This document shows, piece by piece, positions 27,301 through 34,221 of a DNA stretch of 64,000 nt. Both the position numbers and the translations under genes were made by a program. Within the stretch, counting starts at the first letter, position 1. Each line of letters starts with the position of its first letter. The notes beneath the pieces are model-generated. The model searched no databases. It was not told the DNA's origin and saw only the letters and a program-made list of their open reading frames with translations. Source of the stretch: an uncultured Candidatus Melainabacteria bacterium (lineage in GTDB: Bacteria > Cyanobacteriota > Vampirovibrionia > Gastranaerophilales > Gastranaerophilaceae); contig CAKNXK010000024.1 of assembly GCA_932182025.1 (NCBI GenBank), positions 74,450 through 138,449 of the forward strand, read 5' to 3'.

Positions 27301-27992
27301 AACTCTGACTCATCTAATGATTTATTAAACTGAGCAATAAGTTGAGTAATAAACTCTATTTTTGCTTCATAGTATTCTCTAAAAGTTATACCTTCTTCTG
27401 ATGCTGCTCTTTGGATTAAATGTGAAGAAAATTCATCAATCATCAAAACTCTATCAATATTAGTTGCCGCATTTTCAGTATTAAAAAGTTCTTTAACCCA
27501 ATTAACGGAATCACTGATACATCCTTGTTCACGATTTTGTTTATTAAATACTTGTCTTGCTCTGTTTGAATCTTCATCAAGAGTTTCAAGAGCAACCTGT
27601 TGAAGCTCTTCTTCTGTTAGTGATTCAGGCTCTTCTGTAAAAACTTCCTCATTAACTTTCAACACTTTTAAGAAATTAAATACATCATTAACAGAAATAT
27701 TCTTTGAAACAAGAGTTTCGCCTTCATTATTAACCGTCTCTTCTAAATATTGCTGAACTTCTTCTGCTCCAAAAATAGAATTCCCGTTGGAAGAAGCATA
27801 TTTGCTCATACCTTGAAGCAGGTTATTTATCTCACCGTTAGAGGCTTCCAAGACACCGTTACCATCTTTATCAAAGAACTTAAAAATCTGCTCAAACTTA
27901 GGGCTTGCTTTAACATCAGACAAATTTAACTTATCTTTGAATAAGTTAAAATCTATTCCCTGTCCGTTGTTACTTAGCTTAAATCCACTCAT
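24303..27992 (-). CDS. Giant EF-hand protein, possible secreted or effector-like protein
   Basis: A 1229-aa protein. An EF-hand calcium loop lies at about 41-52 (DKDGNGVLEASN). About 120-440 is helical and Glu-rich. A Gly/Ala hydrophobic stretch (GQCIPVGGQLAAGMIYGGMA) near 480-510 and another near 535-560 could insert in a membrane. About 640-900 has HEAT-like helical repeats (…NPAYQKELMDIAL…, …QYPAYANDIIDLTK…, …NPEYHDEIVEYM…). The C-terminus contains NIMPYARGSNGISDIFMRSV near 1170-1190, resembling compact catalytic ends of effectors, but I cannot name it. No signal peptide. No clear ribosome-binding site at the ATG. Confidence 0.6.
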   Translation of the reverse strand: MSGFKLSNNGQGIDFNLFKDKLNLSDVKASPKFEQIFKFFDKDGNGVLEASNGEINNLLQGMSKYASSNGNSIFGAEEVQQYLEETVNNEGETLVSKNISVNDVFNFLKVLKVNEEVFTEEPESLTEEELQQVALETLDEDSNRARQVFNKQNREQGCISDSVNWVKELFNTENAATNIDRVLMIDEFSSHLIQRAASEEGITFREYYEAKIEFITQLIAQFNKSLDESELERCRESLAKLEPQRLDWIIQAIGTLTDACSPEEIPEMVKDMVVRQFEAQNSSLSTLNISISEIPQMQAPASKPQTLEDMIASGEFDKKMTFEEAFQMERGVEYNPEAINDYALKNTQLQVLTGMNNNIAAIDIFLDKLREDKGEICCSAQLAEEINQFLQKFDMQVSNNRMDVLTTLIGLREKAEANYIKALGGRTLEDYSADASAAYQRAYGRNNIKTIVNNYIQSQQEGVQAVKEGVQVAGMVVMIAGQCIPVGGQLAAGMIYGGMAAATLGGSAISAAENFTKEGGPTEQDKKEMVAELSTAIVLTATGARIGKISESAFRMLVMKNCPKLLAWAAEIGIDATMSLVADAAITGDIDLSGEGFSQVLNVLVGIVRAKGHFKTYIDAHAGDIRKPIDDEVEVIDVVEFDDIPMLDEKAIGLIAGKPKNIQDKLTEILLDTKHTDAEIEAAVRFATEDNLDELAIILKKPDSETVIKVLEANPAYQKELMDIALNTARPATDLHNIAEFMKQYPAYANDIIDLTKTNPNIKVGYDLNGNRSTNIDNVVKCLEENPEYHDEIVEYMSVQRRDYNDTSDPTAELNNFVTALKTHPDKQSAITQLAKNPNLGGIDIYGYIHASKNRFKNDPQYLDDVMFFASKKFTERDINRNIMLIRRYPELRDVLVSETPSYKFIDNNPASTPSEVITQRFAMRDKLEEVAPSELETLRQTLGEDFYNKVRWEDIIPADATADDIKSILKTLNDECKFFARTSINELKYGKNIQWAHEMNVISELASSRISAGDDFDEVMEIISDGYSGFDKSTTLASNGELNDRRQYSGVYRGYDNPDLYAQTPFNNQNSYVEYFEKFKEADCVNGAGKNRKSPYPDMELTKIFVLDENHGLMFHPYNKTVNAGMQHVKEKYDELAPLFEKVKNGGSLTKQELEMANKNIAEMYFLLANIMPYARGSNGISDIFMRSVYKSLGIEQPALKHGISLDLEAFCVDMDTFAQKWDIFFEE

Positions 27993-28054
27993 ACATGCAT
28001 TAACGGCACTTGAAGTGTTAATCTTTAGAAAAATTAAAGAATATTTACAATTCT

Positions 28055-29422
28055 TTACAACTTAATCAAATACCAAGTAACAAGAGTTAAGTACACAGCC
28101 AAACCTACAACGTCAATTGTTGTAGCAATCACAGGTCCGGAAGCTACAGCAGGGTCAATTTTTAATTTTTTAAGTATTAACGGAGTACAAGTACCAATTA
28201 CAGTTGCAATTGTCATATTTAAAGACATTGCTATACCAACAATAACACCTAGCTCTAAATTATGCTGCCATCCCCAGGTAACTAGGGTTACAAGTAAACC
28301 AAAAATAAACCCGATACTAATACCTGTAACAGTTTCTCTCATAATATGGTGCCATCCGTCCTGCAAAGAGACCTGACCTGTAGACATACCACGAACCATA
28401 AGAGTTATACTTTGTGTACCGATATTGCCGCCTAAACCTGCCAAAAGCGGCATAAAAGCTGCAATTACAGGCAATGCTGTAAATGTTTGGTCATATTTAT
28501 TCGTAATAGATACTGCAAAAAACTCACCAATCAAAGTAATGAACAGCCAAGGCACACGAGCCTTAATTGCATGAGCCAGACTACCTGTAAGCAAATCATC
28601 GTCATCATCACCCAAATCAGTTACGATACCTGAAGATGTAAAGATTTCATCTGTAGTTTCTTCTTCTACAATATCCTGCACATCGTCCCAAGTAACAATA
28701 CCTTTAATGTGATTATATAAATCCACAACAGGCAGTGCATTAAACTGATATTTCATAAAAATATCTGCGATATGCCCTTGATAATCATCAACATGAACCT
28801 TAACAATATCTCTTGACATTATTTCTGAAATAGTCAAATCAACCGGTGAGGTCAAAAGCGTTCTTAATGAGACAACACCTAAAAGATGATTATGTTTATC
28901 AACAACATAAACATAATAAAGCTCCATGTTTTCTTTTTCTGCTTTTATTCTTATTGTATCAAGAGCATCTTTAACGCTCATCGCATATCCTACTGTCAAA
29001 ACAGCAGGTGTCATAATACCACCTGCGGTATCATCGTTATAGGTCAAAAGTTCTCTAATTTCAGAAGAGAATTTTTCCGGCAATTTATCAAGATAAGTTT
29101 GAGACTCATCATCTTCCATCTCACCCAAAACGTCCGCCGCTTCATCGTGAGGAAGTTTTGATATCAAGCGTGAAGCAAGTGTTTCGTCAATATCGCCGAG
29201 GATTTCCACCTGTAGTTGAGCAGGTAAATACTCGATTACATCAGCAGCTTTTTCTTCATCCAATTTCAAAAAACACGCAAGACGTTCTTCAGCATTAAGC
29301 TGTTGAAAAATATCAGCAATATCCGCTTCGTGATATGTATTTAGCTCATCACGAAGCTGTTCATCTGCATTCATTTCAATTAATTCTTGTATTCTGTCTA
29401 TTGTGTTTTCAATATTTGACAT
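28055..29422 (-). CDS. mgtE: Magnesium transporter MgtE
   Basis: A 455-aa MgtE: superhelical N domain (LPAQLQVEILGDIDETLASRLISKLPHDEAADVLGEM), paired CBS domains (about 130-260), then five membrane helices with the pore motif GLGGNIGTQSITLMVRG. The acidic N and CBS domains sense cytosolic Mg2+ and gate the channel. It starts 5 nt after the yajQ stop, so the two form an operon. No M-box riboswitch is visible upstream. Confidence 0.96.
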   Translation of the reverse strand: MSNIENTIDRIQELIEMNADEQLRDELNTYHEADIADIFQQLNAEERLACFLKLDEEKAADVIEYLPAQLQVEILGDIDETLASRLISKLPHDEAADVLGEMEDDESQTYLDKLPEKFSSEIRELLTYNDDTAGGIMTPAVLTVGYAMSVKDALDTIRIKAEKENMELYYVYVVDKHNHLLGVVSLRTLLTSPVDLTISEIMSRDIVKVHVDDYQGHIADIFMKYQFNALPVVDLYNHIKGIVTWDDVQDIVEEETTDEIFTSSGIVTDLGDDDDDLLTGSLAHAIKARVPWLFITLIGEFFAVSITNKYDQTFTALPVIAAFMPLLAGLGGNIGTQSITLMVRGMSTGQVSLQDGWHHIMRETVTGISIGFIFGLLVTLVTWGWQHNLELGVIVGIAMSLNMTIATVIGTCTPLILKKLKIDPAVASGPVIATTIDVVGLAVYLTLVTWYLIKL

Positions 29423-29427
29423 TATTA

Positions 29428-29928
29428 TTACCTATAATTAGTGAACTGAAGCGGATAATCATATTTATCTTCATTACCGCGAAGTAGTTGAATTACGTCT
29501 TGCAAATCATCTTTGCTTTTTCCGCTTACACGAACTTGCTCGCCTTGAATAGAAGCTTGAACCTTAAGTTTTGAATCCTTTATATCTGCAACGATTTTCT
29601 TAGCAAGCTCTTGTGTTAAACCTTTTCTCAAGTTATAAACTTGTCTTACATTTCCGCCAAGCGCGTTTTCTACAGGCTGAGCATCAAGAATTTTGATGCT
29701 TAAACCGCGTTTAACAAGTTTTGATTGCAAAATATCATAGATGTTTCTAAGTTTCATATCATCACTTGTTGTAATAGTAATAGATTTATCCGCTTCTAAA
29801 TCAATGTTTGAATTAGAATTCTTCAAATCAAATCTTGAAGTCAAATCTCTCTTAACCTGATCAATTGCGTTCACAAGTTCTTGTTTATCAAATTCTGAAA
29901 CAACATCAAAACTGCAATCTTTAGCCAT
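29428..29928 (-). CDS. YajQ family nucleotide-binding protein
   Basis: A 166-aa protein of the YajQ/UPF0234 family: MAKDCSFDVVSEFDKQEL at the start, LTSRFDLKNSNSNI and VQASIQGEQVRVSGKSKDDLQ. Some members bind cyclic di-GMP and act as effectors; others bind nucleotides or RNA. GGAG precedes the ATG. It heads an operon with mgtE. A c-di-GMP link is plausible since a GGDEF/HD-GYP enzyme is encoded at 47106. Confidence 0.93.
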   Translation of the reverse strand: MAKDCSFDVVSEFDKQELVNAIDQVKRDLTSRFDLKNSNSNIDLEADKSITITTSDDMKLRNIYDILQSKLVKRGLSIKILDAQPVENALGGNVRQVYNLRKGLTQELAKKIVADIKDSKLKVQASIQGEQVRVSGKSKDDLQDVIQLLRGNEDKYDYPLQFTNYR

Positions 29929-29986
29929 AACTAAACTCCTATTTTCATTACCAGACTATAATAACATAAATAGGAGTTACAAACCA

Positions 29987-30211
29987 TTATGCCAAAAAGC
30001 ATTTTTTAATAAATCGACCTAACCAATTATTCTCACATACAGGCGCCTGTCTTCTCGGAGTAATTGCCATAGGATAAGGCTGGGCATAAGGTCTTGAACC
30101 AAAATCTTCATAACCCACACCATATTTGTTTTTCAAATTTTGGTGTACATTAACATTGTTCTGCATATTAGCACCCATAGGCATCATTGACGCTGAATAC
30201 ATATTTACCAT
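29987..30211 (-). CDS. Small unknown protein rich in Met, Asn and Tyr
   Basis: About 74 aa; starts MVNMYSASMMPMGANMQNN. No domain. The C-terminus is basic and aromatic (NNWLGRFIKKCFLA) and could be an amphipathic anchor. AAAGG lies 8 nt before the ATG at 30209-30211; a GTG three codons upstream is the alternative. Confidence 0.5.
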   Translation of the reverse strand: MVNMYSASMMPMGANMQNNVNVHQNLKNKYGVGYEDFGSRPYAQPYPMAITPRRQAPVCENNWLGRFIKKCFLA

Positions 30212-30382
30212 AAAACACACCTTTAAAGTAACTTCACATCTATATAAAGTTTATTTTAATTATAAAATTGCCCCATTGTTAAGATTTGTAACTTATACAA
30301 GGTTTCTTTTTAGCAATTTTTTATTAAACAAATACTTTAATAAACTATAAGTGTAGTAACATTAATAAAAAATTGCGATTAA

Positions 30383-31096
30383 ATGACATTTATAAGAAGC
30401 TTTCCGTTAAATTTTAATATCCCCCAACTCTCATTCAGGAGTGCACCTGCGGTCAATAACCCGCAAATTCAAGGTGAGGCGATTGGAGACGGATTTAGCA
30501 CAAACCCGTTATACGATAAGTTTGGTTCCGAAGAACAAATTATGGCAGAAGCAAAATCCAATCCAAAAATCAAAGATTTGTTGGACAAATATAAAATACC
30601 GCTCAAACTCAATATGCAGGAGCTCAATCAGTTAAAACGCGGACACATGAAAGAAACACGTGTATTTGCCGCACAAATATATTCTGCATTACCAAAAGAA
30701 ATGAAATCAGAAGTTAACCTCCCTGATTTACAGGAAGCGGCAATGTTTCACGACTATGGCAAAGTATTGGTTCCCGCCTCAATACTGAACAAAGCCGGTA
30801 GTTTAAGCGAAGATGAACATGAAATTATGCAGCTTCATTCAGAATTTGGCTATGAATTATTAAAAAATCAGCATTTAAGTAAAGGTGCGTTGGATATGAT
30901 AAAAAATCATCATAATACCGACAATAGTCTTGGTACACAAATTCTAAGCACCGCTGATAAATACAGTGCACTTAGAGAAAGCAGGTGCTATAAAGAACCT
31001 CTAAGTCGGGAGGATGCTCTTGCCATTATCAAAAAAGATGTTGAGAACGGAGTTATCATACCAGAAGTTTATGAAGCTTTAGCAAAAAGTGTTTAA
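30383..31096 (+). CDS. HD-domain phosphohydrolase
   Basis: A 237-aa protein. The HD core is clear: KRGHMKETR, MFHDYGKVLVP, MQLHSEFGYELL, IKNHHN and TADKYSALRESRCYKEPLS. It resembles the HD-GYP group in layout but lacks the HHE..DGxGYP motif (it has NHHNTDNSLG), so c-di-GMP hydrolysis is uncertain. The N-terminal 60 residues are unrelated and include QLSFRSAP, an example of the Phe-x-Ser/Gly signature. No clear ribosome-binding site. Confidence 0.8.
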   Translation: MTFIRSFPLNFNIPQLSFRSAPAVNNPQIQGEAIGDGFSTNPLYDKFGSEEQIMAEAKSNPKIKDLLDKYKIPLKLNMQELNQLKRGHMKETRVFAAQIYSALPKEMKSEVNLPDLQEAAMFHDYGKVLVPASILNKAGSLSEDEHEIMQLHSEFGYELLKNQHLSKGALDMIKNHHNTDNSLGTQILSTADKYSALRESRCYKEPLSREDALAIIKKDVENGVIIPEVYEALAKSV

Positions 31097-31113
31097 TTTA
31101 TATGCTTTTATAT

Positions 31114-31160
31114 AACGCATTACACGCTTCTCCCATCAAGGGAGAAGCGTGTAACGCGTT
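31114..31160. repeat. 21-bp hairpin between convergent genes
   Basis: AACGCATTACACGCTTCTCCC pairs across ATCAA with 31140-31160 (one mismatch). No T run, so it is more likely a repeat element of the CTCCC/GGGAG type than a classical terminator, though it may still end both transcripts. Confidence 0.6.
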
Positions 31161-31162
31161 AA

Positions 31163-32401
31163 TTATTTCCCGCAGCAGTTTTTGTATTTCTTACCGCTAC
31201 CACAAGGACAAGGTTCGTTACGACCAACTTTTTCTGTTGTTTGCTCAGGCTTTGGAGTTGAAATAACATCAAAAACATCTGAAAACGCATTTGAGCAGTA
31301 TAAAACAGTTGCAGAAGAATAAACTCTATTATTCAAATAAGTTGCTTTACACTCTTTCAACATTTCCTCAAATGTCCATTCAGTACCCATAAGTTCATTG
31401 ACAACATCCATAAAATTAGGATATTGAGCAGAAACTCTTTCCAAAATGCTATCAGGCACAGACTCGTTAGATAAGAAATATTGAACACATTGTTTTGCAT
31501 TCTCTACAGAGTCCTTATCTTCAAAAATCTTAGTGAATGTTTCATAGAAAGGAATTGCATACAAGCCTTTTTCCTTATCAAAGATTACTGCAACATCATA
31601 AGTCTCGGTATGTGAAGCAAATCCGCCAAGAGAGTTTTCCAAAAAGTTTGAATAGTTATTATCCAACTCTTTTACATGGAAAAACTTTGGTGACTCAAGG
31701 TTAGAAAGTTTATCCTCAAGGCTAATCTCTTCACCATCATTAAACGCGCCGATAATATCGTCAGCGTGTTTATTAGTTGTTAAAATTATATCTTTATCAA
31801 ATGTTGAAATAAATTTCTGATACATTTCAGAAATCACATTTTTGATTTCCTCTTCTTTTTCAGGGTTATGAAGATACAAAAGTTTAGGGTCTTGAACAAG
31901 TTTCATTACCGCATATCTCATAGCATCTTCTTTCTGTGAATGAGATAAAATACTTGAAATCTCAATTACATAGTATTCATTTCTGAACTCAAAAATTCTT
32001 GCAACAATGTATTGACCGGCATAAACACCTCTGAAATTAGTCATTTTAGTCAAAGAAAGAACTGTATAAGTTTTTTCATTAATCAAATTATATAATTCAA
32101 AACCGTTTTTAAGAATTCTTTTTATTTCAAAAATTGATGATTCTGCATTAACAAGAGCTTCTGCAATATCCTTGTTTTTAGCATTATCTAAGAACATTTC
32201 CATAATGGATTTATTACCAATTCTGCGTTCAAAAATATAAGGCAAAAATATTTTTTCCATCTGGTTTAAAGAAATATTTCCTGCACCAATGGTTCTCAAA
32301 TACTCATCAAAATCAGCCTTAACTGTTTCATTTGATTGCGTAAACTCAAAAACTTCTTTTATAACGTCATTAATTTCATTAATTTTTTCAATTACTGTCA
32401 T
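31163..32401 (-). CDS. SEC-C motif protein of unknown function
   Basis: About 412 aa. The last 22 residues are a SEC-C zinc motif (GRNEPCPCGSGKKYKNCCG), as at the end of SecA and many unrelated proteins. The rest is helical and charged with no recognised domain. ATG at 32399-32401 follows AGGAGAGGG; an earlier in-frame start lacks a site. It is a single-gene unit convergent with the HD gene. Confidence 0.7.
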   Translation of the reverse strand: MTVIEKINEINDVIKEVFEFTQSNETVKADFDEYLRTIGAGNISLNQMEKIFLPYIFERRIGNKSIMEMFLDNAKNKDIAEALVNAESSIFEIKRILKNGFELYNLINEKTYTVLSLTKMTNFRGVYAGQYIVARIFEFRNEYYVIEISSILSHSQKEDAMRYAVMKLVQDPKLLYLHNPEKEEEIKNVISEMYQKFISTFDKDIILTTNKHADDIIGAFNDGEEISLEDKLSNLESPKFFHVKELDNNYSNFLENSLGGFASHTETYDVAVIFDKEKGLYAIPFYETFTKIFEDKDSVENAKQCVQYFLSNESVPDSILERVSAQYPNFMDVVNELMGTEWTFEEMLKECKATYLNNRVYSSATVLYCSNAFSDVFDVISTPKPEQTTEKVGRNEPCPCGSGKKYKNCCGK

Positions 32402-32464
32402 ATACCCTCTCCTCGTATAACAAGAATATCGCAAGCAAGGTTATTTGGCAATAATACTGTGTGG

Positions 32465-33313
32465 CTATAAATCAAAATCTAATTCAGGATTTGCCCGAAA
32501 CCAAGTCAACTGACGTTTTGCATAATTTCTTGTATGCTGTTTAAGCTTATCCAAAGCTTCGTTTAAGGCCGCCTCACCGTCAAGGTAAGTCAAAATTTCC
32601 TTATAGCCAATTGTGCAGACAAAATTCTTAATCCGTCCATGTTTTTTAAGCAGATTTTGAGTTTCTTCAATCAACCCTTGTTCAACCATTATATCAACAC
32701 GTTTATTAATCCTATCATACAATACCTCTCTGGATTCAATAAAAGGCATTTTCCATTCGACATCGAATTCCGGTTCTTTTTGACCCGAAACCTCTGAAAA
32801 CGGTTTGTTTAAAATCTTCATAACCTCTAAAGCACGTACAATACGGCGTTTATTTGACTCATACAATCTTTCATAAGATATAGGGTCAAGTTGTTTTATT
32901 TCCTCTAACAAAGTTTCTTTATCAAGCAGGTTTAATTCTTCTCTTAACTCTGGATTTGCTTCGACTCTTGGTAAATCATAGTTCTCAAGTAAAACTCTAA
33001 AATATAATCCCGTTCCGCCTGCAACAATAGGAGTTTTACCGCGGTTTAAAATATCATAAACAGCCTTACGCGCATCATCAGCATAATTACCCACAGAATA
33101 ATCAAACTCCGGTTCAACAATATCAATCAAATGATGAGGAACACCATCGCGTTCTTCCATTGTTGGTTTAGCAGAAGCTATATCAAAACCTTTATACACA
33201 AGACGCGAATCGGCAGAAACAATTTCGCCGTCAATTTGTTTGGCTAAATCTATCGCCATTTTTGTTTTACCGCTCGCAGTTGGCCCGACTATTGCTATAA
33301 CTTTTGGTTTCAT
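32465..33313 (-). CDS. miaA: tRNA dimethylallyltransferase
   Basis: About 282 aa. P-loop IAIVGPTASGKTKMAIDLA, DSRLVYKGFDIASAKPT, GVPHHLIDI, GGTGLYFRVLLENY and RRIVRALEVM are MiaA motifs; the C-terminus has CTIGYKEI and RNYAKRQLTWFR. It isopentenylates A37 in tRNAs reading UNN. ATG at 33311-33313 is chosen from family alignment and because TATTAT sits 6 nt upstream; in-frame ATG (33328) and TTG (33337) exist without ribosome-binding sites. Confidence 0.93.
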   Translation of the reverse strand: MKPKVIAIVGPTASGKTKMAIDLAKQIDGEIVSADSRLVYKGFDIASAKPTMEERDGVPHHLIDIVEPEFDYSVGNYADDARKAVYDILNRGKTPIVAGGTGLYFRVLLENYDLPRVEANPELREELNLLDKETLLEEIKQLDPISYERLYESNKRRIVRALEVMKILNKPFSEVSGQKEPEFDVEWKMPFIESREVLYDRINKRVDIMVEQGLIEETQNLLKKHGRIKNFVCTIGYKEILTYLDGEAALNEALDKLKQHTRNYAKRQLTWFRANPELDFDL

Positions 33314-33325
33314 ATTTACATAATA
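33314..33325 (-). promoter_or_regulatory. -10 box for leaderless miaA
   Basis: Minus strand TATTAT (33320-33325), 6 nt before the miaA ATG, with TG directly in front of the hexamer. Confidence 0.5.
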
Positions 33326-33343
33326 CATTAAAAGCAAAAAGTA

Positions 33344-33358
33344 TGTTATAATAAGCGT
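33344..33358 (+). promoter_or_regulatory. Extended -10 promoter for the leaderless gene at 33359
   Basis: TGtTATAAT (33344-33352), then AAGCGT, then ATG at 33359. The two start codons of miaA and this gene are only 45 nt apart, so divergent promoters share this small space. Confidence 0.6.
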
Positions 33359-34189
33359 ATGTTTAAGAAAAGTTTAGCATTAATTTTATTATCTTGTTCT
33401 CTTGCTGCTTACGCGGTAGAGGTACCTATGGATGCTAAACTTGATTACAATCAAGGTATTGATTTTTACAAACTCGGGATGTATGAGCGTGCAATGGAGT
33501 CTTTCAGAAGCGCAATCAGAACTTTCCCTGATTATATTGATGCCTACTATAACCTTGGAACAGTACTCGAATATCTTAAAAATTATTCTGAAGCTATTAC
33601 TGTTTTTAAACAGATTTATTTAAGAAATCCTAATGATTATGAAGTAATCTACAAACTTGCTAATCTTTCTGCAAAGCTTGAAGATTATACAAAAGCAGCT
33701 GAATACATTTCTTTAATCCCGCCTGCAAGCAGTTATTATAAATCAGGGCAGGAATTAGCAGAATCAATCAAAGTAAATACAACTTTGCCTGTACAGCAGT
33801 CAAACACACCTTCTAAAATCGCAACTCATACAGGGATTTATGAAAACATTTTGAGCCCGACAGGTATAACAACCGACAAACAAGGAAATGTTTATGTAGC
33901 AACGTTTTCAGATAATTCAATCATTAAAATTACACCTGACAATAAAAGAATTGTTTTCTTAAAAAGCAAACAAATTTCAGGACCAATCAGTCTTGCAAGT
34001 GACGAAGTCGGGAATATTTATGTTTCAAACTATAATGCAAACAATGTACTAAAAGTCACTCCTCAAGGTGTTGCAACCGTGCTTGTTGATAAATTAGACA
34101 AACCTTACGGGCTTCATGTTGAAGGAAATATGTTGTTTATAACCTGTCAAGGGTCAAATTCAATTTATAGACAGAAGATTAACAGATAA
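33359..34189 (+). CDS. Secreted TPR plus NHL-type beta-propeller protein
   Basis: A 276-aa protein with a signal peptide (MFKKSLALILLSCSLAAYA). TPR repeats fill about 28-130 (YNQGIDFYKLGMYERAMESFRSAI, YYNLGTVLEYLKNYSEAITVF). From about 155, NHL/propeller blades follow (SPTGITTDKQGNVYVATFSD, SLASDEVGNIYVSNYNANNVLKV, KPYGLHVEGNMLFIT). Three blades are fewer than a closed propeller, so it may pair with another molecule. Probably periplasmic or cell-surface scaffold. Divergent from miaA, with a leaderless-type promoter. Confidence 0.8.
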   Translation: MFKKSLALILLSCSLAAYAVEVPMDAKLDYNQGIDFYKLGMYERAMESFRSAIRTFPDYIDAYYNLGTVLEYLKNYSEAITVFKQIYLRNPNDYEVIYKLANLSAKLEDYTKAAEYISLIPPASSYYKSGQELAESIKVNTTLPVQQSNTPSKIATHTGIYENILSPTGITTDKQGNVYVATFSDNSIIKITPDNKRIVFLKSKQISGPISLASDEVGNIYVSNYNANNVLKVTPQGVATVLVDKLDKPYGLHVEGNMLFITCQGSNSIYRQKINR

Positions 34190-34219
34190 GAAAAAAGGGC
34201 TTTTTCAAAGCCCTTTTTA
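34190..34219. terminator. Bidirectional terminator
   Basis: AAAAAAGGGCTTT TTC AAAGCCCTTTTT between the convergent TPR gene and clpC. Confidence 0.85.
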
Positions 34220-34221
34220 AT

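Noticed and set aside
28000..29990. M-box or other magnesium riboswitch for mgtE
   Set aside because: mgtE follows yajQ by 5 nt and the yajQ leader is short; no conserved riboswitch core was seen.
30383..31096. HD protein as a c-di-GMP phosphodiesterase
   Set aside because: The GYP part of the motif is missing, so only a general HD hydrolase is called.
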